The notes beneath the pieces are model-generated. The model was not told the DNA's origin. It made no database searches and saw nothing but the letters and a program-made list of their open reading frames with translations. Positions 1 through 7,274 of a stretch of 8,812 nt of DNA are shown piece after piece (position 1 is the stretch's first letter; the number at the start of each line of letters is the position of its first letter). The stretch is taken from positions 1 to 8,812 of the forward strand of contig JAXMBX010000091.1 in assembly GCA_046349635.1 (NCBI GenBank), written 5' to 3'. This stretch comes from JAXMBX01 sp046349635. Its GTDB lineage: Bacteria; Planctomycetota; Planctomycetia; Planctomycetales; Planctomycetaceae. The translations under genes and the position numbers were made by a program.

Positions 1-8
1 AGCGCGTA

Positions 9-35
9 GCGGACCGTCTCCGTTGTCCGGTCCGC
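9..35. repeat. inverted repeat at left edge
   Basis: Eight bases at 9-16 (GCGGACCG) are exactly complementary to 28-35, leaving an 11-base loop. No T-tract follows on either strand, so this is not a good intrinsic terminator. It may be a structured 3' end of a gene lying left of the window or chance. No coding region is supported between 1 and 96. Confidence 0.35.
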
Positions 36-96
36 CGGAGTGAGGAAGGGGGAAACGCCGTGCTGAATTGCGGCAAACGTAGCTATGGGCAAAAGA

Positions 97-130
97 AAAA
101 GCCCGGTGTCTGTTGTGACACCGGGCTTTT
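97..130. terminator. bidirectional intrinsic terminator
   Basis: A perfect 10-bp GC-rich stem (GCCCGGTGTC at 101-110 with GACACCGGGC at 117-126) encloses a 6-base loop. It is flanked by an A-run on the left and TTTT on the right, so it can act on both strands. It begins 28 bases past the stop of the small minus-strand ORF at 159-353, which fits a shared terminator between that ORF and a plus-strand gene left of the window. Confidence 0.85.
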
Positions 131-158
131 GATGCTCGCGGGAGGCCAAAGGCCGATG

Positions 159-353
159 TCACGTGCGCAGGGGATACGGAAGCTGCTGTTCTTGCAACTC
201 GTTATTGCCCCGGTCACCAAGAGTGGAAGGGGAACCGAGATTGGAATTCTGAAGCGCAGGGCGCAGCAGGAGCGCAGAAGGGAGGCCGGTGTGGTTGACG
301 GCTTCGCCCACGGCGTTTCGCAGGATCTCGGGTTTTTGTCGTGACATCGTCAT
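159..353 (-). CDS. hypothetical small protein, 64 aa
   Basis: I do not recognise this protein. The 64-residue frame starts MTMSRQKPEILRNAVGEA and ends QLPYPLRT. The N-terminal third looks like an amphipathic helix and the rest is polar with several prolines. There is no signal peptide or membrane segment. It ends 28 bases before a strong terminator, and third codon positions are moderately GC-rich, both in favour of a real gene. Against it, no Shine-Dalgarno site precedes the ATG at 353 or the in-frame ATG two codons later. Overlapping plus-strand frames are less protein-like. It could be a small cytoplasmic protein or a chance frame. Confidence 0.4.
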   Translation of the reverse strand: MTMSRQKPEILRNAVGEAVNHTGLPSALLLRPALQNSNLGSPSTLGDRGNNELQEQQLPYPLRT

Positions 354-685
354 GATTGGTTTGATCAGGGAAAGGATTGCTGCCTTGGGTGTGGATTGGG
401 AGCGGTGCCCATCACCGCTCGTCTTTTTCAGTGTCGCGTTGAAATCGATGGCTATTCCGAGCTTTGTACCGCGACAGACGCAGTAGAAGAATTCAACGCG
501 TACTCATTGAGATGCGCGCGAGGCGTGATTTGTTCGCGCGAAAACGGGATTTTTTGAAAAAAGATGCGGCGACGTGCATTGCGCGCCTTGAAGGCTGACG
601 ATCAGCGGTCAGGAGAATCGGCTGAAAGAGGACGCTATCATGGGACTTCTCAGTTGTGTTGCGTTCCATCTCCCCTGGTCGAGTT
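354..685. other. intergenic region with hairpins and an A/T tract
   Basis: No convincing gene lies here. It holds the terminator-like hairpin at 400-429, a 7-bp CG inverted repeat (CGCGCGA at 515-521 with TCGCGCG at 534-540), and a symmetrical T6-G-A6 tract at 550-562. These sit between divergently oriented genes (small minus-strand ORF and plus-strand membrane protein), so promoters for both are expected. I could not pick -35/-10 pairs with confidence. Confidence 0.4.
400..429 (+). terminator. terminator-like hairpin
   Basis: GAGCGGTG (400-407) pairs perfectly with CACCGCTC (413-420) over a 5-base loop and is followed by GTCTTTTTC on the plus strand. This has the form of an intrinsic terminator for plus-strand transcription, yet no plus-strand gene is recognisable directly upstream. 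It could end a small RNA or read-through transcript, or be a leader structure. Confidence 0.5.
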
Positions 686-1123
686 ATGGTTTCTCAAATT
701 CTGCAGACGCTTCGCCGTTTTATAATTCTGGTCTCCCTGATGTTCTGGCAGGGAGGATTCATGTTTTACGGAGGGGTGGTGGTTTCCGTGGGGAGCCAGG
801 TTCTGGGGTCTGACACACAGCAAGGATTCATCACCCAGGCAGTCACGAATGCGCTGAATGTCGCGGGGCTGGTCTGCCTGATGGCCTGGGGAGCGAACCT
901 GTGTTGGGAACGACGTGACGTTTCGCGATTTGAGTGGGGAACCTGGGGGACGATCTTCGTCCTGTTAATCGCTCTGGTGGTGATTCACCTGGGGATGGAC
1001 GTGGTGCTGGATGTCAAATCCACGAGTGTGACGAATCACGTACGATTCGGGATGTACCACAAGATGTACATCGGAATCAGTTCCCTGCAGTGGGTGCTGA
1101 GTTTGTCACTGCTTGATTTGTGA
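686..1123 (+). CDS. conserved-type small integral membrane protein, four predicted helices
   Basis: This is a very hydrophobic protein of about 145 residues with no catalytic motif I recognise. From the ATG at 686, four hydrophobic segments lie at about residues 12-36 (contains LMFWQGGFMFYGGVVV), 53-75, 87-108 and 127-145. A charged loop (WERRDVSRFEW) follows the second, and a loop with a possible HKMY turn precedes the last. The pattern of a Gly/Phe-rich first helix followed by a QGFITQAVTN segment recalls small DUF4149/TMEM205-like membrane proteins, but that is only a suggestion. The frame extends upstream to a GTG at 656. I prefer 686 because MVSQILQTLRRF is a typical positively charged start before a first helix; neither start has a good ribosome binding site. 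It stands alone between two intergenic stretches. Confidence 0.7.
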   Translation: MVSQILQTLRRFIILVSLMFWQGGFMFYGGVVVSVGSQVLGSDTQQGFITQAVTNALNVAGLVCLMAWGANLCWERRDVSRFEWGTWGTIFVLLIALVVIHLGMDVVLDVKSTSVTNHVRFGMYHKMYIGISSLQWVLSLSLLDL

Positions 1124-1732
1124 CATTGTTGCGCTGGAGCGGTGAAAAGGAGATTGGCGGGAGCCCCTGCAGCGGACTCGGGATCGCTGTGAAGCTGTCG
1201 CCCGCCGTCTGGCGTTCAACGCGACCCAATGAGTACCGTAAGTGACTCGGCGGCAATCTGATGCGAGAAAATTACACCCACGATTCGAACGTGGACTGAA
1301 TGATCAGAGTCATTCGTGCTACCGTTACACCAGCGGGGATCAGGGGTTAGGAAGAATCCACGAGGGATAAGTCCTGACCGGGATTGAAAATCAAGGTAGG
1401 GAATTTCGGTCCAGACGTCAAGGGGTGGGACGAGGGGGTGAAACGGACGCCGGTGACGCAAAAAGCCGCGCTGCAAGCGGTTTCGGCGAAATGTGCCGGA
1501 GTTCCAGAGCCTGACTCCTCAAGGGATCGGTGTCTGGGGGGCTAATCGCCCGGAAGAATCGGTTCTTTCATTACCCTTTGCGCAGCCGTTTCAAGTTCCC
1601 TTTTCCGAACATCCGATACTTTGAAGAAGCCCCATCGGAGGTAGGCGTCCGTGTCTGGACGTGTCTTTCCTGTGAGTCGGGGAGCGCTGCGTCGCATCGT
1701 TATTTGGGAAATGCTTTCGGGAGAGCAGTCCT
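1124..1732. other. 609-base region without protein genes
   Basis: The only recognisable element is the damaged tRNA-Gln on the minus strand at 1270-1339. Open frames here look random. A frame on the minus strand at 1216-1476 is just a translation of the tRNA, producing the RWCNGST string typical of translated tRNA-Gln genes. A short hairpin (CGTCC-6-GGACG) lies about 80 bases before the downstream gene and is followed by a T-rich stretch. No clear terminator for the membrane protein and no strong promoter for the DUF11 gene were seen. Confidence 0.45.
1270..1339 (-). tRNA. tRNA-Gln (anticodon CTG), degenerate, probable pseudogene
   Basis: Read on the minus strand, the sequence has a tRNA-Gln core. 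The D-stem is GTGT/GCAC with loop AACGGTA, the anticodon stem is AATGA/TCATT around CTCTGA, the variable loop is 4 bases, and a perfect T-arm is CCACG-TTCGAAT-CGTGG. Two faults stand out. The anticodon loop has 6 bases instead of 7 (CTCTGA where CTCTGAA is expected). The 3' acceptor strand (GTGTAAT) cannot pair with the 5' strand (TCCCCGC) beyond about three positions. No CCA follows. The loop fault could be a homopolymer sequencing error, but the acceptor mismatch needs real divergence or replacement of the 3' end. It is either a pseudogene or a tRNA fragment left by recombination. Confidence 0.6.
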
Positions 1733-3619
1733 ATGGCTGTGAAAATCTCACGTGCGGTAATGAGTCTGTGCGTGGTTTCCATTCCCTGCCTGTTGATGGC
1801 AGTCGATCCTGCCACGAATGGTGTGACGCAGGTGCAGTATTCCCGGGCTGCCAAAGGAAAGGCCCCGTTGGGAGCGAAGCGGGCTGCCCGCGGTATGGCC
1901 GATCTTCCGGACACGGAGGACTATGGGGGAGCTGCGGAGGAAAACGGAGCCGCCCCGGCCGCACGCAAAGGCCTGCTGAAGAACGGCAAGGCCGCGAAGA
2001 AAAAAGAATCCACCGACTCCCGCGCCTGGGACGACGTGTTGAAATCCAAGGAGACGGAGAAGGACGGGGAGAGTGAATCCGAAGACGAGGAAGCGGCTGA
2101 GGAAAAAGAAGCCCCGGCGGGACCGACGTCTGAAGGGGCCAGCCCGAAAAAGGGGCTGCTCAATCCTCCGGCGATCAATTCGAAGTTGAAAGGGCGGATG
2201 CGTGGCGTGATGCCGCGCGGGGCCAACCTGTTCAATGCCGTGCCGTTGGCGGGTGGTGAGTCTCTCGCACCGCAGATCTCGGTGGCGTGGAAACATCAGG
2301 GAAATTTCGTCCTCGGAAAGCAGGCGACGTGTCAGCTCGTCGTGAAGAACCAGGGTAAGCAGCCGGTGCAGAAAGTGGCGCTGGATGTGAGCCTGGCTGC
2401 GGGTGCGAAGCTGCTGTCGACTCAGCCCCAGGCGGAGGAAAGCCCGAGTTGCCTGACGTGGCAAATCGAGTCGCTGGGGGCGGATGAGGAGCGGACGTTT
2501 GAGGTGACGTTTGTGCCGCAGGAACGGGGAGAGTTCCCTGCCACGGCGGCGTTGCGGGTGACGTCCGCGGGTCAGGCCCAGTTTTATGTCGAAGAGCCGT
2601 TGTTGAAACTGGCGGTTCATGCACCCAAGGGGACGGTGTTCGGAGAGCCGACGGTGCACGAAATCACGGTCACCAATCCGGGAACCGGAGTGGCCCACAA
2701 TGTGGTCGTCGAGTCGGATCTTCCCAATGGTCTGACGTGCAATAACAGCTCCAAGGTGTCCCTGATCGTGGGAGACGTGAAGCCGGGAGAAGCGAAAACG
2801 GTTCACCTGGAACTGAAGTCCGCGGAGAAGGGGCCTCAGAAGTTCACGCTGGCCGCCAAGGGAGAAGGGGAACTGCGGGACAGTTCGAATGTGGAATTCG
2901 AAGTGCTCGCCCCGAATCTGAAACTGGAAGCGAACGGGCCGAGCCTGCGGTATGTGAATCGCCGGGCGCGGTACCAGTTCTCGATCACGAATACCGGCAA
3001 CAGCCCGGCGCAGGACGTGCAGATCGTGGGGATGATTCCGGCCGGATTCCAGGTCGTGGGAAGCGGGACAGGCGGGAAAAAGTGGACGCGGAGACGAAGA
3101 CGGTTTCGTGGACATTGCAAGCTGGCGGAGGGTGAGTGCGACGATGTCGCTGGATGCGGTCGCCAGCGAAGTCGGGATGCAATCGTATCTCCTCAAGGCG
3201 ACCGCGGCGCATGGGGCGGAAGCGGTGACGACGTGCGAGACCCGTTAGGGAGGATATCGTCCGTGGTTCTGGAGATTCGGGATCAAGGGAATGACCCGGT
3301 CGAAACCAAAGTTGATGGGGCTATGAACTGCGGGTTCGCAACGACGGGTCGAAGACGGCCAAGATCTGAAGATCACCTGCGAGCTGCCCGTCCCGAGATG
3401 CAATTTGTGTCAGGGAATGGACCGACGGGAAGTCATCTGCCAGGAAGGGAAAATTACTCTCGCTCCGATTTCGTCGCTGGAGCCGCAGAAGAAGTGGTCT
3501 ACAAGTTGAACGTCCGGAGCGTAAAAACGGGAAATGCGAAGCTCCGGGCGAAACTGTTAACACCTTCTTTACAAAAGCCCGTGACGGTCGAGGAATTGAC
3601 AAGGATCTACGCCGATTAA
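1733..3619 (+). CDS. exported DUF11-repeat protein, frameshifted in its last third
   Basis: This is an envelope or surface protein with a structural or adhesive role inferred from repeats only. The start ATG at 1733 has GGGAGAG upstream. Residues 1-24 form a signal peptide (MAVKISRAVMSLCVVSIPCL). Residues about 30-150 are a low-complexity Lys/Glu/Ala-rich linker. Four tandem DUF11/CARDB-like beta-sandwich repeats of about 105 residues follow, beginning near 182, 297, 396 and base 3254, with recurring Val-Asn-x-Gly turns (VVKNQGK, ITVTNPGTG, SITNTGNS, VRNDGSK). The single open frame is misleading. From about 3077 the true sequence moves between frames at least nine times (near 3079, 3118, 3137, 3250, 3320, 3364, 3390, 3428, 3489), with net change zero. 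The correct pieces include KVDAETKTVSWTL, ATMSLDAVASEVGMQSYLLK, YELRVRNDGSKTAK and LKITCELP. The C-terminus EELTRIYAD is back in frame. Confidence 0.85.
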   Translation: MAVKISRAVMSLCVVSIPCLLMAVDPATNGVTQVQYSRAAKGKAPLGAKRAARGMADLPDTEDYGGAAEENGAAPAARKGLLKNGKAAKKKESTDSRAWDDVLKSKETEKDGESESEDEEAAEEKEAPAGPTSEGASPKKGLLNPPAINSKLKGRMRGVMPRGANLFNAVPLAGGESLAPQISVAWKHQGNFVLGKQATCQLVVKNQGKQPVQKVALDVSLAAGAKLLSTQPQAEESPSCLTWQIESLGADEERTFEVTFVPQERGEFPATAALRVTSAGQAQFYVEEPLLKLAVHAPKGTVFGEPTVHEITVTNPGTGVAHNVVVESDLPNGLTCNNSSKVSLIVGDVKPGEAKTVHLELKSAEKGPQKFTLAAKGEGELRDSSNVEFEVLAPNLKLEANGPSLRYVNRRARYQFSITNTGNSPAQDVQIVGMIPAGFQVVGSGTGGKKWTRRRRRFRGHCKLAEGECDDVAGCGRQRSRDAIVSPQGDRGAWGGSGDDVRDPLGRISSVVLEIRDQGNDPVETKVDGAMNCGFATTGRRRPRSEDHLRAARPEMQFVSGNGPTGSHLPGRENYSRSDFVAGAAEEVVYKLNVRSVKTGNAKLRAKLLTPSLQKPVTVEELTRIYAD

Positions 3620-3690
3620 GACGATAATAAAAGCATTCGAAGTCTCCTTGAGTCAGAAATGATTCGGACGACGAACGGGAGCGATTGGAA

Positions 3691-3726
3691 AACGCCGGCA
3701 GTATCCACTGCCGGCGTTCTTCTTTT
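3691..3726. terminator. bidirectional intrinsic terminator between convergent genes
   Basis: A perfect 12-bp stem (AACGCCGGCAGT at 3691-3702 with its complement at 3707-3718) has a 4-base loop. It is followed by CTTCTTTT on the plus strand and, on the minus strand, by TTTTCC. It lies 72 bases after the DUF11 gene and 29 bases beyond the cdsA stop, serving both converging transcripts. Confidence 0.9.
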
Positions 3727-3746
3727 GATGGGGAGCAAGATTCAGA

Positions 3747-4650
3747 TCAGCCGGGGAGGTCTTTTCCGAGCGGGAAAATGATCCAGAGCAGGTAGGCGAC
3801 GGGAGCGGAATAGATCACACTGTCGAGGATATCGAGCAGTCCGCCGAAACCGGGGAAGAGTGACGCAGAATCCTTCTTGCCGAGGTCCCGCTTGATGAGG
3901 GATTCGCAGAGGTCACCGATCAAGCCGATGACGCCGAGGCAGAAGCCGTAGCACAGCGCGAAGAACCAGGGGGTTCCGCGCTTGTGGGTTGATCGCCGGG
4001 CCGAGCCACTGGAACCAGAGGAGGCTGAACAGGCCGGCTTCGGCACCGAGGATGACGCTCCACGGCCCCCATCCAGGTCTTTCCGGGGCTCAGCCGCTCG
4101 ATCAGTTTACGTCGGCCCGGGAATTTCCCCAGGGAAATAACCGCCGATGTCTCCCCCTTGGCGGCCATCAGGAGAGAACCGAGGGGCAAGGTAGCCTTTT
4201 TCCGCCCCGGCGACCCAGCGGAGTTGAGCGGTGAGGCTGAAGATGCCCCGCGTGGCCCAGGTGACGAAGATCTCCGCCCAGTGACTCCATGCTGTTTCCC
4301 GGCTTTTGGAACCGGGCGGCTTCATACAGCAGGAGAACCATCTGGATGAGAGCGAAGGTGAGCATCGTCCGGGCCGAGGCGGAGGTGCGATCGACGTACA
4401 GATCGACATTGGGGGAGAGGGTAAGCGAACAGTTGGAAGCGATGATCAAGGCGCTTGCCGGAGACGACCAGCCCCATGTGCGGTTCAAAGGAGCGGGTGC
4501 GCAGCAACTGGACGAGTTCCCACGACGAACGGATGGCGAGGAACAGGGTGAAGCCCAGCAACGGCCAGGAAGTCCGTCCGACGATGTGATCCCATGAGGC
4601 CCCGCGACGCAGGCAGCCAGAATGGGACCGAGAAGCAAACGCCACTGCAT
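3747..4650 (-). CDS. cdsA: phosphatidate cytidylyltransferase (CDP-diglyceride synthase), multiply frameshifted
   Basis: This integral membrane enzyme makes CDP-diacylglycerol from phosphatidic acid and CTP, the branch point of phospholipid synthesis. The reconstructed gene is about 300 codons, normal for CdsA. Pieces in order are MQWRLLLGPILAAC at the start, a DHIVGRTSWPLLGFTLFL helix, LIQMVLLLYEAARF, a cytoplasmic LSPGKTWMGA motif, YGFCLGVIGLIGDLCESL, and the C-terminal signature SLIKRDLGKKDSAS then PGFGGLLDILDS. The canonical signature has H-G-G and D-R-x-D; here His is Phe and Arg is Ile, while the Lys and Asp residues remain. About eight shifts occur (near 4600, 4450, 4270, 4195, 4160, 4130, 4065, 3985). 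A ribosome binding site TGAGGA lies at 4655-4660. It is the last gene of the series, 63 bases after uppS, the usual order for this pair. Confidence 0.92.
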
Positions 4651-4713
4651 GGAATCCTCACGGTGACGATGCCGTGTCCGGACGCCCAGCGAAGACCGGA
4701 GGGAGGAAGGGGA

Positions 4714-5534
4714 TCATGCGAAATTGGGTGAGGGACGTGCCTCATGCACTGTTGAGGCCTCCGAAGCGGCGTTCCCGCGAGGCATAAGCGCGAGAATGGC
4801 TTCCAGCAATTCCTGCTGGCGGAATTCGGGCCAGCATTTTTCTGTGACGTACAACTCCGCGTAGCTGATCTGCCAGAGGAGAAAATTGCTGAGCCGCATT
4901 TCTCCGGCGGTGCGGATCAAGAGATCCGGATCGGGCATCCCGGCGGTGGGGTCTCGGTGATGGTCTGCTCATCGATCTGTTCGACGTCGGGTTATGCAGT
5001 TTTGCTTTTTCCGCGATGAGGCGGACGGTATCCACGATTTCGCTGCGGCTGCCGTAATTCACTGCGAGGCAGAGGGTCATGCCCTGATTGTTCAGAGCTG
5101 GCTTCGATGGTCTTGTTGATCTCGCGGAGGACTCCCCGCACTGAGTCCCGCCTGACGGCCGATCATCGTGAAGCGGATATCCTGGCGCATGATTTCGGTC
5201 CCGCTCTTCAATGACATACTGCTCGAGGAGGCGGAGGAGGGAAATCGAGTTCCCGCTGGGGGCGTTTCCAGTTTTCACTGGAGAGGCAATAGAGGCTGAG
5301 CTGTTCCAGGCCGAGACGGGCGCGTTCTTCGACGATGGCCCGGACACTGCCGACTCCCCGGCGATGTCCTTCGATACGCTGACCGCCTTGCTGTGCCCAG
5401 CGTCCATTCCCATCCATGATGACGGCGATATGGCGGGGGTAGCGGTCCGCGGTCAGCCCTTCGGCCTCCAGAACCTCGGCAATCGTGGGAGAGGTGGCGG
5501 TCACGTTCACTCGCGATCCAAAAGAAAAAGTCAT
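4714..5534 (-). CDS. uppS: isoprenyl transferase (undecaprenyl diphosphate synthase family), frameshifted
   Basis: This cis-prenyltransferase adds isopentenyl diphosphate units to farnesyl diphosphate to make the C55 carrier for peptidoglycan and other envelope glycans; it acts at the cytoplasmic membrane face. The reconstructed length is about 273 codons. The N-terminal part has HIAVIMDGNGRWAQQGG, with Asp41, Asn43 and Arg45 matching the catalytic and substrate-binding residues of the family, then GHRRG and YCLSSENWKRPQRELDF. The middle has TLCLAVNYGSRSEIVDTVR. The C-terminal part has PDPDLLIRTAGEMRLSNF and LLWQISYAELYVTEKCWPEF, the phosphate-binding Arg and Ser motif. Shifts lie near 5240, 5200, 5150, 5100, 4990 and 4945. 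I chose ATG 5534; an in-frame ATG at 5558 is possible. The start has only CAGGG adjacent to it. It lies 47 bases after lutB and before cdsA. Confidence 0.94.
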
Positions 5535-5581
5535 CCCTGAACAACATCTCTGTGTCATTCTGCCCGGTTTACGCAGAGGTC

Positions 5582-7001
5582 TCAACCGTCGTTTGAGATT
5601 TCGCGAAAACGCTCCCGGAAAGACTTCCGCGGGGGGCGAAATCGCGGTGAGCAGTCCAGCCGGCGACCGGTCCGGGCGTCTTCCGGAACCAGCCCTGGCG
5701 GGCGAAACGGGAGACGATACGGGTTGCGCCCCACGTCAGCCAGCGATACAGCGGGGAGAGCGGAGTGAACGGCTCCAGAGGCGGTAGATCCATTCCTCGG
5801 CCCGCGAGGCGGCGTGCATGGTGCAAAGCGGCCCGGTTTTGACCAGCAGTTCCGGGATCTGGATCTTGACGGGGCAGGCCTGCTGGCAGGCGCCGCACAG
5901 AGAGGAGCGTGGGGTTGGTGATAATTCCGGCAGAGGCCGTCATACAGCGGAGTCAGCACGGCGCCGATGGGACCGGAGTACACTCCGCCGTAGGCGTGGC
6001 CGCCGATTTTTGCGATAGACCGGACAGGTATTCAGGCAGGCGCCGCAACGGATGCAGAACAGACTTTCCCGCATATCCGTTCCCAAGATGCGGGAGCGTC
6101 CGTTGTCGAGCAGGATGAGATGGAATTCCTCCGGCCCGTCCCCCTCTCCCGGTCGGCGCGGGCCGGAGATCATGGAAGTGTAGACGGAGATTTTCTGTCC
6201 CGTGGCCGCACGCGCGCGGGAATTTTCGGGAAGATCGGCAGATCCTTGAGGCGGGGGATGACTTTCTCGATGCGAGCGATGGCGACATGGACTTTAGGGA
6301 ACGGTGGTGGTCAGCCGGGCGTTTCCTTCATTGGAAACAATGACGATGGAGCCGGTTTCGGCGACCATGAAATTGGCCCCGCTGATCCCCATGTCGGCGT
6401 TTTCAAACCGCTTGCAGAGGGTTCGTCGGGCCAGTTGGGCGAGGGGCTTGGCTTCCGCCGGTTCGGAGGCGTGGAGCTTGCGGTTCATCACCTCGGCGAC
6501 TTCTTCGACGGTCTTGTGGACGACGGGAGCGACGATGTGGGACGGACGCTCCCCCGCGAGTTGGATGATGTATTCCCCCAGGTCGGTTTCCGTGACCTCC
6601 AGCCCTTCGGCCTCGAGGTGGTGATTGAGATGAATTTCCTCGGTGACCATCGACTTGGATTTGACGATCCGGCGAATTCCCCGTTCGCGGGCAATTCTGG
6701 CCGCGATGCGGCAGGCTTCCTCCCCGTCTTCGGCCCAGTGGACATGACCGCCCCGCGCCTGGATCGATTTTTCCAGTGTCGCGAGATGTTCGTCCAGGTG
6801 GGAGAGGGTCGCTTCCTTGATCGCGCGGGCCTTGTCCCGGAGCAGCGAAGAGCCGGGGAGCAGGTCAAATGCCCTGCGGTTACCCGTCGCGAGAGTTTCC
6901 CCCAGTCGGCTGAGAGCCAACTGGAGGCTGGCGGTCTGCAGCGCTTCGCGCGACGCATCCACGAATTCGTGATGTTCGTGGAGGGCGTACTTCGAAGTCA
7001 T
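5582..7001 (-). CDS. lutB: LutB-type lactate utilization iron-sulfur protein, frameshifted in the C-terminal half
   Basis: LutB with LutA and LutC oxidises L-lactate to pyruvate in the cytoplasm. LutB carries an LUD domain and two iron-sulfur cluster motifs. About 473 codons are reconstructed, the family's usual size. Residues 1-236 are in one clean frame and hold the N-terminal part of the LUD domain, including IVKSKSMVTEEIHLNHHLE, GEYIIQLAGERPSHIVAP, and NADMGISGANFMVAETGSI. The second half alternates frames. CIRCGACLNTCPVYR (near 6021-6056) is the first cluster motif, followed by IGGHAYGGVYSGPIGAVLTP. The second is SLCGACQQACPVKIQIPELL (near 5868-5900). The tail runs VAGWTAHRDF then RKSFRERFREISNDG. 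Shifts occur near 6293, 6215, 6009, 5920, 5790 and 5640. The stretch at 6007-6011 carries one extra T in a T-run. There is no Shine-Dalgarno site before ATG 7001. No lutA or lutC is in the window. Confidence 0.92.
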
Positions 7002-7064
7002 GGATGAGACAGGAGGTTAAGCTGGGAACCCTCTATACGGGCCGAAGCTGACACGATGCCGGGC

Positions 7065-7274
7065 TTAGAGTTCCCCGGAAGCCTGGGCGAGAACGCGTTT
7101 GGGCATCCAGGGGTGAGTCGTGGGGCAGTACAGGTCGGCTTCGCGATAGACGGGGGTGTGCCGCGGGGAATAGATCGCCAGTCGAACGTGGTCCTCCCGG
7201 ACGCTGAGAACGGTTACCGTGATGTCATTGTCGATTACGATGCCCTGATTTTCGCATCGGGTCATGACATGCAT
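7065..7274 (-). CDS. csrA: CsrA-family RNA-binding translational regulator, divergent
   Basis: CsrA is a small dimeric protein that binds GGA motifs in mRNA leaders and changes translation or stability. The 69-residue product aligns without gaps over positions 1-46 with the E. coli protein as I remember it: MHVMTRCENQ, then DNDITVTVLSVREDHVRLAI, then SPRHTPVYRE. Arg6, Val42, Arg44 and Glu45, all important for RNA contact, are kept; Leu4 is Met and Arg7 is Cys. The tail after residue 46 (ADLYCPTTHPWMPKR and beyond) is unlike the usual C-terminal helix. I chose ATG 7274 over the upstream frame start at 7310 because AAAGGAAAG sits just before it and the family begins here. It lies 63 bases before lutB, same strand. 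CsrA genes usually neighbour flagellar genes (fliW); none is visible here. Confidence 0.85.
   Translation of the reverse strand: MHVMTRCENQGIVIDNDITVTVLSVREDHVRLAIYSPRHTPVYREADLYCPTTHPWMPKRVLAQASGEL

Noticed and set aside
640..812. ATG at 640 with AGAGG upstream as a start for the membrane protein
   Set aside because: It opens a different frame that ends after about 57 codons with no hydrophobic pattern.
1216..1476. 86-codon minus-strand open frame
   Set aside because: It overlaps the tRNA-Gln-like sequence; its RWCNGST string is the usual artefact of translating such a tRNA.
1748..3196. 482-codon open frame on the minus strand
   Set aside because: It is antisense to the DUF11 gene; composition is Arg/His/Pro-rich with no domain, as expected for the shadow of a GC-rich gene.
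3747..6300. uppS, cdsA and lutB as decayed pseudogenes
   Set aside because: All catalytic motifs remain in order, two of the genes are normally essential, and the shifts extend as one patch over unrelated genes, so sequence error is the better explanation.
6120..7007. 295-codon open frame on the plus strand
   Set aside because: It is antisense to lutB, whose family motifs are clear on the minus strand.
7008..7016. ACCTCCT (anti-Shine-Dalgarno-like) upstream of the lutB start on the minus strand
   Set aside because: The sequence is the complement of a ribosome binding site, but no plus-strand start follows it and no pairing partner is evident; probably chance.
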